Shown here: piece after piece, positions 1 to 9,247 of the stretch
Position numbering within the stretch: the stretch's first letter is position 1
Layout: each line of letters starts with the position of its first letter
Assembly (NCBI GenBank): GCA_958430865.1
Contig: CAUDNR010001668.1
Span: 1 to 12,601, forward strand
DNA length: 12,601 nt
Reading direction: 5' to 3'
DNA from: Entrophospora sp. SA101
Lineage: Eukaryota; Glomeromycota; Glomeromycetes; Entrophosporales; Entrophosporaceae
The notes under the pieces: generated by a model
The model's database searches: none
What the model was told of the DNA's origin: nothing
The model's input: the letters and a program-made list of their open reading frames with translations, nothing else
Position numbers and translations under genes: made by a program

Positions 1-60
1 CACTGTAAGATTTACACAATATTACGTCGGCATTGTAAGATTTATGCAAGTTTACGCTAA
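1..60. repeat. Two-copy 30-bp tandem repeat
   Basis: Two adjacent diverged copies share the core TGTAAGATTTA: 1-30 begins CACTGTAAGATTTACACAA and 31-60 begins CATTGTAAGATTTATGCAA. Both end in a TTACG block. The array is cut by the window edge, so more copies may lie upstream. No coding frame is apparent. Confidence 0.6.
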
Positions 61-875
61 ATTAATTTCCTGATGTAGGTAAGTGCGGAAATATATTATA
101 AGAATTATGGTAGAAACCTACCCGTTTTCATGATATGTTTTCGGGTATGCTTTCGGGATAGGTAACTTCAGATTAAGCATTTCCCTGGAGTGCTACTTAT
201 AGGTGACCGTCCACACATGTTGACGATGATCATGAATGTTACATGGCGGAGACTGAAAATGCAGAAATCAGACGCCTTCATAAATATATACTCTGCCCAT
301 CAACCTGCAATCAATACCGATAGCAATTACGCGATGCATATACCGATATCAATTACGCGACATACTTGATAGCATAACCAGATAATATGTGTCTTTGACA
401 CTAGCATGTGATATCAAATGACGTATGAAATATGTTTGACAGATCAAACTCGCGATGAGGCTTACACTCCTTCATAACCTACCTCAGTTATTTTATTGGA
501 ACGGAAATCAGTCACGGCCATCAAATCGGTATACAAATAATGCTATCGAATTTGGGTTATAATAGAAAACGCAGAAGGACTATGATACTACGTCATAACC
601 TAATTCGGGGATTTATTTATAACGGAAATCGATCAGAAACACTAAACCGATATACGAAAAATTATATAAGTGACTAAAACATTATTGATATCGAATTTGA
701 CTTTCAAAAAGGGTATACAAGCCATCTATCCATCACGACTTGAATTTTGCGATCGACTGCACTCGAATGACTTGAGTTTTTTGAACTACCCACCACTCGA
801 ATGACTTGAATTTTATGACCCACCCATCACTCAAATGACTTGAGTTTTGCGACATACCCATCATAACCTAGACTA
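61..875. repeat. Patchwork of diverged tandem and segmental duplications, no gene
   Basis: No convincing coding frame is visible. The stretch is richer in CpG and less AT-biased than the rest of the window and is built of old duplications. TACCGATAGCAATTACGCGA (315-334) recurs as TACCGATATCAATTACGCGA (341-360). A segment starting 'cataaccta' at 472, running through 'aacggaaatc' and 'atcgaattt' to about 556, recurs at 594-701 in the same order with substitutions and insertions. 'cataaccta' appears a third time at 862-870. A 34-bp array follows at 730-862. I see no terminal inverted repeats that would define a transposon. Confidence 0.55.
730..862. repeat. Four-unit 32-34-bp tandem repeat
   Basis: Four consecutive units carry the core GA(A)TGACTTGA(A/G)TTTT, preceded by CACTC(G/A)A in units 2-4. 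The ACTTGA core falls at 738, 770, 804 and 838, giving periods of 32, 34 and 34. Units are separated by a C-rich 'acc(c)ac/t cca' tract. The first copy is the most degenerate. The array ends 14 bp before the palindrome at 876. Confidence 0.75.
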
Positions 876-907
876 AGTGGAAATAACATAATTATGTTAT
901 TTCCACT
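876..907. repeat. Perfect 32-bp palindrome
   Basis: AGTGGAAATAACATAA (876-891) is followed with no spacer by its exact reverse complement (892-907). Symmetry stops at 875/908. The right half reads in frame into the kinase pseudogene, and the left half supplies an in-frame TAA at 889. It could form a cruciform in DNA or a 16-bp hairpin in RNA. It may mark a rearrangement junction or the fused ends of a mobile element. Confidence 0.9.
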
Positions 908-2075
908 CAAACTTTATTCTAGAATGGATACCTTTTGAACAATTTGAAAAAGTAACAAAGTTGACAGAAGGTGGATTTAGTTCAATTTTTATTGCTACAT
1001 GGACAAGAGGATGTATTAATGATTACAACGAAAATAAAAAGGAATTTAGTTATTTTGGAGGGCAAAATCTAGTATTAAAAAGTTTAAACAATTCGAGTAA
1101 TCCAGGAAAAGGCTTTTTGATGAGGTTGGTAGTTGTAATTTAAAACAATACTGCATTATATAATAAATACTAATTGGTTTTATATTTACTTTCAGGCAAT
1201 AAATTATTGTAAAATTAAATCATCAATGATTGTTGGATGCTTTAGTATAACTAAATTCCCAGATAATGGAAATTATGCAATTATTTTAAATTATCTTATA
1301 GAAGGAAATTTAAGGGATTATTTGCAAAACAATCATTTAACATTAAAAGACAGAATTACAACTTTTTATTATTTATGTTATGCATTAGATGATATACATG
1401 AAAAAGATTTAATCCATTGTGACTTACATAGTGGTAATATATTAATAGATGGAGGTAATTGTTATATTACAGATTTTGGATTATGTGGACCAGTTGATGC
1501 AAAGTCATCAAATAAAGTCTACGGAATTGTATCATATGTTGCACCCAAGCTACTTAGAGGCAAAAGAACACAAAAGAGTCAGATGTTTATAGTGTTGGGA
1601 TGTTAATGTGGGAAATATTTGCAGGACATCCACCATTTGATGATAAAGCTCACAATCATTGTTTGATTTTTGATATATGTGAAGGTTTACAACCACCAAT
1701 ATTACCTGAAATGCCTGAAGATTATTTGCAAATGATGCAGAGGTGTTGGGATGTGGATCCATCAAAAAGACCAACTAGTAGAGAGCTTTCTGATTTCGCT
1801 GATAATGAAATTATTAAAAATAAAAGTTTGGAAAGTGATAATAGTTTAATAAAAGATTATTCAAATTTTCTAAAATTAAAAAACATGAAATTGATTTTAA
1901 TAATAATGGTAGCAGCAGCGGCAGTGGTAATTCGCAACAAGCACACAAATCACATCCAGATGGATATCATACAAGTAGAATATTAGATGAAGAGATTGCT
2001 AAATCTAAAAGCTTTAAAATTTATACAAGTAATGATAGTTCTTTGAACAATCTTGATTTTAACTCTTTTCTCTAG
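908..2075 (+). pseudogene. TKL-type protein kinase pseudogene, 5'-truncated, three frameshifts
   Basis: The frame opens at the palindrome and gives LEWIPFEQFEKVTKLTEGGF. This is the usual lead-in and Gly loop of the fungal TKL family, with the first Gly replaced. The segment QNLVLKSLN contains the ATP-binding Lys. An intron (1125-1195, gt...ttcag) leads to exon 2 at 1196. Exon 2 carries the hinge, the catalytic loop HCDLHSGNIL (Asp and Asn kept, HRD Arg lost), DFG and APK in place of APE. The rest of the C-lobe, with WEIFAGHPPF and DPSKRPT, then follows. Three single-base shifts break the frame: near 1113-1118 (five T where six are needed), near 1565-1570, and in an A-run near 1878-1883. Following the shifts, the tail contains a Gly/Ser-rich linker and HPDGYHTSRIL and ends at TAG 2073-2075; AATAAA lies at 2091. 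No zinc ribbon or start codon is seen upstream. It is either a decaying copy or a gene damaged by indel sequencing errors. The APE-to-APK change and missing 5' end favour decay. Confidence 0.85.
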
Positions 2076-3162
2076 AATGTTAACAAAGACAATAAAAATT
2101 TCATTATTAATTAAATGGAATTATTATCCATTACTAACAATATTTTAAACATTAGATTCTAGTAATAATAGTAAATAAAGGCTAATTTATTTTATTCTTA
2201 TTTTGTTTCTTAAAGCTAAATTATAATAATGTTTTGAAATAATAAACTTTTTACAGTTTTCTGATTATTGTTATTGCGAGGCATCAATTATGGCCTAACT
2301 CTTGTCAGCTAATTGCAAATAATTTGTCAATTAATTAGTTTACGAATTTATTTTGGCTCTCTCTTTCTTGCACCTAGGCAAATTTGTAAGCACACTTGAT
2401 GAAATAAATAAATATGTTACAATACTATAAAGTTCCTTTATTCAATTATGATTGATTCATTTCAGTTGTTTATATTTACTGACCGGTTGCAAATTCACTT
2501 TGGTTTATTTACAAAATAACTTATGTAACTTGTTTAACAGTAAATAATTAACAGTATTTCCAATTAATATATGGACAATACTTCACTAACACTCACTAGT
2601 TAGCCAACATTAATCCTAACCTTGATTGCTTGTTCGCTAAAGCAAATAAAATGTGGTGTTTTCCACAATTGTCATATTTTACCAAGGCACTAACTACACT
2701 TGTTGCTTTTAGCAAAGCAATTTGAACAAAGAAAATAAAACAATGGTTTTATTTTTATATTTATTTAAAAGCATTAACTATTAATTTTATTTAATAAAAA
2801 TGATGATTCTATTAGAGTTTATTTTAATTATCCTCAGCTTAGACCAGAAGTTATGCTTTTTCAAGCGGAAGACCGGAAGTTATTCCCTAGAATTATGGAA
2901 AATTAAAGCTTTATTATTGCAAAGTGATTATAATTTACGACTGGTAGGTTCCCTTTGGGGGATTAGACTGTATATCTTATATATTTGGGATATATCAATA
3001 TATAATTAATTGTACATAATCATCTTGATCAGATATTAGTCATTATTATTATAAATCATTAAACCCGTTGAAGAATGAAATGGAGTTCAACTAATTAAAA
3101 ATTATTTCTTTCAAAATAAAAAATGCATATTATTTTTTGCTAATATTTCTTTTTATAAAATA
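2076..3162. other. AT-rich intergenic DNA, no gene seen
   Basis: About 1.1 kb with no recognisable gene, RNA or mobile-element boundary. It starts with the presumed 3' flank of the kinase pseudogene. A short plus-strand open stretch around 2770-2905 (about 45 codons) has a mildly coding look but no recognised motif and no support. The 69-codon open frame at 2800-3009 has no recognisable feature either. Confidence 0.5.
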
Positions 3163-3425
3163 AAATAAAAAATTTAAAAACACGTTCGAATTGTCTCTAG
3201 TGCCCGAGTTTGAAACACACATAGACAGGTTAATATTGGCATGTAGAGAAATTTTTACATACACGCAAGGAGTTGATGTTTTTCTTTGAAGTTTATTATG
3301 CGGAATAGTAATGTACAATAATACTAATAATAAAATAAAAACGCGCTTGAGCTGTCTTTAGTGTCTGAATTTGAAGAAACATAGGTTGATCATTATTGGT
3401 AGAACAATTTTTACATAAGTCAGGT
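3163..3425. repeat. Diverged direct repeat pair, about 165-bp spacing
   Basis: Unit 1 (about 3163-3270) and unit 2 (about 3330-3425) share, in order, an 'aaataaaaa' lead, 'acg(t/c)(t/g)c', '(a/g)(a/g)tTGTCT(c/t)TAGTG', 'GA(g/a)TTTGAA', 'acatag', 'attggc/attggt' and 'aatttttacata'. They differ by many substitutions and small indels, so the duplication is old. No coding frame is conserved between the copies. Confidence 0.55.
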
Positions 3426-4754
3426 TTTGGTACAGACTTTTATAAGTTCTAGTTTTGAAGACTTAAAAGTGAATAAATATATAGAAATAGAATAAATCTA
3501 TCACTAGAGTTTGGTGATGATGAAGTTGTTCTTTAAATAATGCAAATTTTATTTTTTCAATTTATATTAATTTAAATCTTATTAATCCTGTTAGAGAAAA
3601 ATTTAAAGGCAATCAAGTAAAAAAAACTGTTATTCAAAAAAATTGTTTGTTACATGCCATTCAATCTTCCGCAAAGAAAAACAAGGTTTTAAACAAAATG
3701 TAACAGTGAGTTTAGAGTTTAGTATTATAATACGATGATATTTTTTGATGTCATAATATTATTATAAAATCACTTGCATATATATTTGTTCGGAGCATCA
3801 AAATTAGCACTGGACACAAGGCTTCATAGTATCCCATTGTGTATTCACAATCAGTAATGCAGTTTTAATAAAAATAGACTATTTCGTGTGTTGATCGAGT
3901 GATCTGGTAAAAACATATAAATGGACCCGTTACTCCCACTTGTGGATCAAAAAATTGCAAAAAAATGGTGCATTGATTTACTTTTTGCATTGCATTCGAA
4001 TTTGCATGTAGTGCTGAAATGGAATTCTATGATTTAGCTTTCTATGTTACATTCAAATGTGAGGGTTGGGGCATGTAGTGCCGTAACGACACTCTATATA
4101 TTCGTTTGGAGCATCAAAATTAACAAACCATATTATTATTATATTAATATTGCTGTTTTTAATTGTTGCGTTGAACAAAAAAATTTTGCTTTGTTTTTTG
4201 TTTATTTACTTTAACGATTAAAGAGGTGCAAAAAAATTACATATACAAAGGGAAATTGTTCACGAATTTAATAAATTTAATAAAAGTCCAATTCCATTTG
4301 AAAATGTGGAAAACTTCTTTGCTTGTCTCAAAGGATGTATATAATAATGGAACATAAATGATTCATGTATATTGGTATAATGAAAAAATGATAATACTTA
4401 ACAGATGAGCCTTCTCATCCACGCCAACACTCCTATCTTGTTCTTCCATCTATCACCATCTAATAAAAAATCATAATAAAAAGAGCCACACTGCTAGGGA
4501 TTGGTTTTTGTACAAGGCTGCTTTATGGTAATTCTATATACAAAAGATTAAAGATGCGTTTTTACTAATTAGTGCTTCACTGGAATTTGAATTAACAGTC
4601 AATTTTTTATGATTAAAACTCGAATTTTTTATTATGGTAGGTGATCTAATGCTAAATTAATGTTAGGGTTTTTAACTTTATGCCAAAAAAATGACATAAA
4701 ATCGCTTTATACCACAAATTTTTTATCTCATTTTTGATAGTAAAAAAATCGTGC
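3426..4754. other. AT-rich intergenic DNA with short dispersed repeats
   Basis: No gene is supported. The phrase 'GGAGCATCAAAATTA' occurs near 3791 and again near 4110, each preceded by an 'atat..ttcg/tttg' stretch. 'GCATGTAGTGC' occurs near 4003 and 4072. This suggests an eroded duplication of about 300 bp. An ATG at 3921 opens 38 codons only. A small 6-bp-stem hairpin, GATGAG-cctt-CTCATC, lies near 4404. Nothing here identifies a gene, tRNA or transposon end. Confidence 0.45.
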
Positions 4755-4881
4755 AACTTCAAACCACTAAGGCTGAAACAAACTCTCTGTATTTGCAGTC
4801 TTTGTGACCTAAGCAACAATTGCAATAGATAGTTTTTTCAATTCTATTAATAAAAAAAAGCATATATAGTGGTTTGAAGTT
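4755..4881. mobile_element. 127-bp inverted-repeat element, MITE-like
   Basis: AACTTCAAACCACTA (4755-4769) and TAGTGGTTTGAAGTT (4867-4881) are a perfect 15-bp inverted repeat separated by 97 bp of non-coding DNA. A short element with terminal inverted repeats and no open frame fits a miniature inverted-repeat transposable element. No clear target-site duplication flanks it, and no second copy is present in the window, so the mobile nature is inference. A structured RNA or chance inverted repeat are alternatives. Confidence 0.4.
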
Positions 4882-5190
4882 ATGCATTATAGTAAATCAG
4901 GATTCCGTACCCAAATAAGCCACCCAAAATTAAAAAAAAATCTAACCACACACAATAACAATTATGATAATCAATCAGTCAATTAAATTTAACTAGAAAA
5001 ATTGACTATTACATTATTTCTTTTGGACTTTTTATTAAGAAATTTAATCTCTTATATTCGTTTATGACATTGACATCTACTTTCGAGCAATCAAAATCAA
5101 AAGATAAAATGTCTAACGACCTCCTGGAAGAAGTCTAACTCATTTCTGTGCATATTTGTTCTGGAGAAAACATGTTACGATCTATAGTTT
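4882..5190. other. AT-rich spacer, nothing recognised
   Basis: No open frame of useful length and no repeat pair was recognised. GC content rises from about 5080 toward the coding-like patch that follows. Confidence 0.4.
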
Positions 5191-5558
5191 ATGGCAGTGT
5201 TAGTCATATGCACTGTGAGAGCAAAATGCATTCTGGAATGGAAAACAATACCTCAACGCTGGTATGTCATTAATGTTAAAGCTTACAACACTTTTCTAAA
5301 TGTTGACCGGAAGCAAACAGAAATTTGTCCACAATAGACATTATCCTGTTTTTTTTCTATTCTATGGATCATGGTGCTGTCAGTGTCATTCACCCTGAGT
5401 GCTTTGTAATTGATCTCTGATCTTCCACATGGTATACAGTCATTCCAGTTAATGTACATGTTCTGCTGACTGACTTGATGAACATGATTCATGAAAAGAT
5501 GGATGACATAGTTGGATTTATTGGTATACTTGACAAAATGTAAGTGAGTAAAAAACAT
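5191..5558. other. GC-richer patch with coding-like texture, identity unknown
   Basis: This patch is clearly less AT-biased than its surroundings and reads like protein on both strands. The minus strand has one unbroken frame of 91 codons (5558-5283) with a central CIPCGRSEINYKALRVND. The plus strand offers a 48-codon frame from ATG 5191 containing ILEWKTIPQRWYVINVKAY. A second plus frame runs from 5361 to a stop at 5541, containing MDHGAVSVIHPECFVIDL and interrupted by one TGA at 5418. I recognise none of these. It may be a decayed gene or a repeat-derived coding fragment. The strand is undecided. Confidence 0.3.
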
Positions 5559-5740
5559 TTGAGAGACGAATTGGTTTTTTTTTGTTTATCTTTTCGAATA
5601 ACCCAAAGAAAGTTGTAAATTAAAGTTGTTTATTGTTGAATAATCAAAATCAATATCAAAGAAATTATTGATACTAGACAAAAAGCAAGCAAGCAAAAAA
5701 TATTTGAGATGTGAATTGATTTGTTTATTATTCATCTCAG
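5525..5740. repeat. Diverged direct repeat, about 65 bp, 145-bp spacing
   Basis: Copy 1 (about 5525-5590) reads 'tatacttgacaaaatgtaa..', then 'aaaaaacatttgagag', then 'gaattggtt..tgtttatc'. Copy 2 (about 5670-5740) reads 'gatactagacaaaaagcaa..', then 'aaaaaatatttgagat', then 'gaattgattt.gtttatt'. Order and spacing are kept. Copy 1 overlaps the end of the coding-like patch, so that patch may belong to a larger repeated unit. Confidence 0.5.
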
Positions 5741-6219
5741 ATTAAAGGTCATTCATTCAATTAGAATGTTTTTTTCATACAGAAGAATAAGTTTTACAAA
5801 CTTCAATTAAAGTTTTTCTTAATAAATAATTCTTTGCAAAGAAGAATTTTCACAATAATGATTGTGAATCAAAAGTTATTTACAAATTTTGATTGTTAAA
5901 AAAAAAAATCCTTTTCTCATTTATCCCAGATCAAAATCAATCGGAATTTTTTTTTCTAAATCTATCACTATAGAAGAAAGGTTATTTACAATTTCTATTG
6001 TTAAGAAATTTAATGGATTTTGTTTGTTTGAAAGAAAATTTTTTCTTATCCAGGCCATCCACCATCATCCCTCAAATGGTTAAAATCAAAAAATTTGTGT
6101 ACATTGTTTTGTTTATTGATCATTAGATAGAACAAGAAAACAAATGTAAGTGCTTTTGAATCCCATTCTCATGACTGGAAATTATAACACGTTGTGTGAC
6201 AGGCCTTTGACAATCTGAG
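5741..6219. other. AT-rich spacer with a short internal repeat
   Basis: No gene is recognised. A diverged direct repeat, 'gttatttacaaattttgattgttaa' (about 5875) and 'gttatttacaatttctattgttaag' (about 5980), is spaced by about 105 bp and accompanied by 'ttatcccagatc' / 'cttatccaggcc'. Long T and A runs are common. Confidence 0.4.
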
Positions 6220-6518
6220 CAGTGTATAAAATTCATGTGCACAGTGTGCACAGTGCACAACCCCCTTAAACTATGCACAATGAAATAAATATTTTTGTGC
6301 AGACTCTCAACAAAAATTTTAAATATATTGCACAAATTCAATGAGAAATTTTTGCATTATTACATTTTTCTATGTATAATGCACAAAAAAAATCAAAAAA
6401 ACTAAACTACTTACAATTTTTTGTGCATACATGCACAATTTTTAAACAACTTTTGCACAATTCCTCAAAAAATTTTGTACAACATGCACAAAAATTGATC
6501 GGCAAATTTTATACACTG
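6220..6518. mobile_element. 299-bp non-autonomous TIR element with internal TGCACA motif array
   Basis: CAGTGTATAAAATT (6220-6233) and its exact reverse complement AATTTTATACACTG (6505-6518) bound the element. Inside are about 11 occurrences of TGCACA or its reverse complement. A compact cluster with three GTGCAC cores lies at 6236-6260. TGCACAA or TTGTGCA also occurs at 6274, 6295, 6329, 6380, 6421, 6432, 6454 and 6485. Terminal inverted repeats plus repeated subterminal motifs are a known design of DNA transposons, where the motifs bind transposase. No transposase frame is present, so it would be non-autonomous. No target-site duplication was found by eye, and the superfamily cannot be assigned. 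Confidence 0.6.
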
Positions 6519-6526
6519 ACGTTAAT

Positions 6527-6727
6527 AATTATTTTGACCAAAATTATGTATATAACTTTTATGGAAGGGAACATTATGTAGAAGATTCTTTGAATTCAAA
6601 AAAATGGAAGGCTTTTAAGCATGGTATATAATTTTACAATTATTAAGGATTATTATGGCCAAATTTATGTATGACTTTTACAAAAGGGATCATTGCATAG
6701 AAGATTCTTGAATTCAATAAAATGAAA
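6527..6727. repeat. Direct repeat pair of about 80 bp
   Basis: Copy 1 (about 6527-6610) and copy 2 (about 6649-6727) share 'ATTAT.TTG(A/G)CCAAA', 'TTATGTAT', 'ACTTTTA', 'AAGGGA', 'CATT', 'ATAGAAGATTCTT', 'GAATTCAA' and 'AATGAAAG' in order, with a period of about 121 bp. Copy 1 starts directly beyond the right end of the TIR element at 6518. Confidence 0.65.
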
Positions 6728-6923
6728 GTATGAATAACGAAAAACAAATTTTAATTTATGTAATTATATTTATTATTTATGTATAATAAAAAATATGATA
6801 AATAATATACATATATTCATGATTTTTTGTGACGTTTTGTAGAATGTTCATTGTTAGTATTTGTATCTAAAATTGGTTTTTTGATTTTTCCATGCATATT
6901 AGATTCTTTGTTGTTAGATCCTG
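6728..6923. other. AT-rich 3' flank of the minus-strand pseudogene
   Basis: Extremely AT-rich, with no frame or recognised motif. It would hold the 3' untranslated region of the pseudogene whose last stop is at 6924-6926. Confidence 0.35.
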
Positions 6924-8967
6924 TTATTTCTTTTCACCTTCATTAATATCTGTTATGGTTAAACTGTCCTGATTATTTTTGAGAGGGTTGGATTCTTCTA
7001 CCTGTTGTGTTAATAATTTTTTCAAGCTTGCTGCATACCATGTAATCCAGTTTGCAACTGTTACCACTTCAGGAATATCTTCAGTTTGAATTTCACCTTC
7101 ATTGACTAAAATTTGAAGTTCACTTACAGTTTCCCTTGCTGTCATTTGATCATTTTTGTTTACATTACCTGATAAAAAGTATCCCTCAAGGTAAGATTTT
7201 ACTTTTTTAGTCATACACTTTCCTCCTCTTATTCCATATTTTTGTTTGTCCTTCAATGCCTATCCCTTTCCTAATTCAAATTCAGCAGCTATATTAAAAC
7301 CAAAATTTTTTATTAATACTTGTCAATGATTAAATAAACAACATGGAAGTAATAAATCTATTACATATACTTTAATGGCTGTGTGTCATCTTTCAATCTA
7401 AGATCTTGTGTCATTATTCTGTATTTGCATCTATAATTAATAAATATAAATATAAATACTATATATATATAAATATTGTTATAATAAAATACAACAACTC
7501 ATGGTTTGTTTACCTTGAAGATGAGTCAATGATATGTTCCATTGCTTTTTGGGTAGTGAATAAGAAGAAACTGTAGGTGATGGCTTGCTTATAGGTTTTG
7601 GTGAAAATTGATAAAATTTTCCTATATGTGGCAGACATTAAGCCTGTATAAATCCAGCATAATCACCTTCAATTGGCCATTGGAAGTAAAACAATTTTGT
7701 AATGCCATCAATTGGTTTTATTTTATGATTTTGATGATTTGGTTCAAGTTGAGCAACATAAGTCCCCCTAAGTCAGACATTGCTGTTTCTATTTTAATTC
7801 CCTCATCTAAATTATGCCCAATATGCACATATCTCTTAATTGCATGAGAGATCTAATTGAAATAATTTTTCTAATTAATAACATATAATATAATTTAGTA
7901 TAACAGTATATTTTCAGAAAATTTACCTGTGTGTGATGAGAGTCAACACTTGATTTTGCTTCCCCAGGTTAAAAAAATACCAACCACAGATTTCATTATT
8001 GTACCACTGATGCCAGTGGGAAATCGTAGTCATTAATTCTGAATTGTGGTAATGGGCACCATTGTCTGAAAATATTTCAATCCACTGTGGTTGTGGTTCT
8101 AAATTGTCAAAAACAGCATCAAAAGAAGATGTTGTAAACCAAGTATCTTGCTTGATATCAGTACTCCAATGATCAAAAGCCTGAACATTGTGCTGGTTAG
8201 TATTAAGTTTTGTATAAACCAAAATAGTATGTAATGTCCACCCACATTTCCTAAAAAATTGTTCTTTAGCCTCCTGTGCACTTTTAGGTAAAATGCACAT
8301 TTTATAATCACAAATTAAAATACTTTCCTTGCTTGGTGAGCCGAGAAATAATTATAATTTGTCTTGACATTCTTCAATTATGGAACTTTGTTCTTTAAAT
8401 CTGCAGACAAAATCTTTGATGGTCACAAATAATTGATCACATGCATACAACGTTCATTGTGTTGCTGATTGCATTCACCAAATGCATAAAGTAGACAGTG
8501 ATTTATTGTGTCCACATGCATTATTGTGCCATCACTGTTTATAGTAAGTTCTTCTTCAAATCCTCTTCTCAAATGAATTTGTAATTTCTCCAATTCTGTA
8601 ATTAATCTGTTCTATGTGTATAATAAATTAAAGTTAAAACTTATGATCTAGTAAGTGAAATATGCATTATTTAATTACCTTTTCTTCTTTATCTGTTATA
8701 TGGGCTTGGATTATACTGTTCAACGTGATAAAGACTTCATAGAAGTATTCATTGCAGATACTACATATACCACCCAAATCTTCTCAATATACATATGGTC
8801 CATTTGCCAAATATCTCATAAATGATGTCTGTTTAATCCATCAGGATATGTAGCCTCAAATTTTTTCCAAAGTTCCTGTTTATTATCTCTCAAATAAAGA
8901 ATCGGGAGATTTGTTTTAGTATCAATTTTATATGAACTCATACATAGATCACTTCAATTTGTCAGTA
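6924..8967 (-). pseudogene. Multi-exon pseudogene of a repeated fungal protein family, heavily frameshifted
   Basis: Read from 8967 downward, four exon-like blocks with gt..ag introns can be followed: 8967-8679, 8611-7927, 7853-7514 and 7430-6924 (introns of 67, 73 and 83 nt). Block 1 has LYLRDNKQELWKKF and, after a shift, DLGGICSICNEYFYEVF. Block 2 has HCLLYAFGECNQQHNERC, ICDYKMCILPKSAQEAKEQF, GWTLHTILVYTK, WIEIFSDNGAHYHNSELM and PGEAKSSVDSHHTQ. Block 3 has ISHAIKRYVHIGHN and FYFQWPIEGDYAGFIQA. Block 4 has KYRIMTQDLRLKDDTQPLK, FGFNIAAEFELGKG and a 110-codon end with GGKCMTKKVKSYLEGYF. Lesions include TGA for Trp or Arg in block 1, a shift near 8820, shifts around 8440 and 8350, a lost base before PGEAK, a short G-run in block 3, several shifts at 7380-7310, and TAG within KG*ALK. 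I recall this motif order from multi-copy hypothetical proteins of Rhizophagus; the function is unknown to me. Kept introns argue against a retrocopy. Any upstream exons are not visible. Confidence 0.7.
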
Positions 8968-9247
8968 CTATAAAAAAATGAAACCATTGATTTGAAAAAG
9001 TAAGAAATAAACAATTCTGCAGTTATGAATGTATGATAACAATGATTATTAAAAATTACATTTATTTTTTTGTCAAAAATTATTATTTTTATTTAGTGTG
9101 CATATTTGACACTTGAATTTTAAAATGAAAAAAAAAATCCAAAATTATTATAAAATATCATTACTCAAGACATTTAAAATATAGTAGCCAGATAAATGAA
9201 AATAAATAAATAATTTAATACATAATAAGTGACAAGATTTAACTTAT
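8968..9247. other. Spacer between kinase gene and pseudogene
   Basis: Two hundred and eighty AT-rich bases with no readable frame. They must contain the 3' end of the kinase transcript and, if it ever existed here, any upstream sequence of the pseudogene. Confidence 0.4.

Noticed and set aside
1550..1774. Minus-strand open frame of 74 codons
   Set aside because: Antisense to the kinase C-lobe of the plus-strand pseudogene, which has clear kinase motifs.
2800..3009. Plus-strand open frame of 69 codons
   Set aside because: Composition follows the local AT bias, there is no recognised motif, and the neighbouring frame looks equally plausible.
5889..6083. Plus-strand frame of 64 codons rich in Lys, Phe and Ile
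   Set aside because: It is made of A and T runs and an internal direct repeat; no coding signal beyond base composition.
6123..6341. Minus-strand open frame of 72 codons, and the plus frame at 6372-6581
   Set aside because: Both run through the TGCACA motif array and TIRs of the 6220-6518 element and show no protein-like motif; they are best explained by the repeat.
7441..7490. TATATA-rich stretch as a promoter
   Set aside because: It lies inside the 83-nt intron-like gap between pseudogene blocks 3 and 4 and is typical AT-rich intron sequence.
7608..7847. Plus-strand open frame of 79 codons
   Set aside because: It is the antisense shadow of block 3 of the minus-strand pseudogene, where recognisable motifs (HAIKRYV, QWPIEGD) lie on the other strand.
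8099..8311. Minus-strand open frame of 70 codons overlapping the pseudogene
   Set aside because: Alternative frame of block 2; the motif-bearing frame is the one with CILPKSAQEAKEQF and GWTLHTILVYTK.
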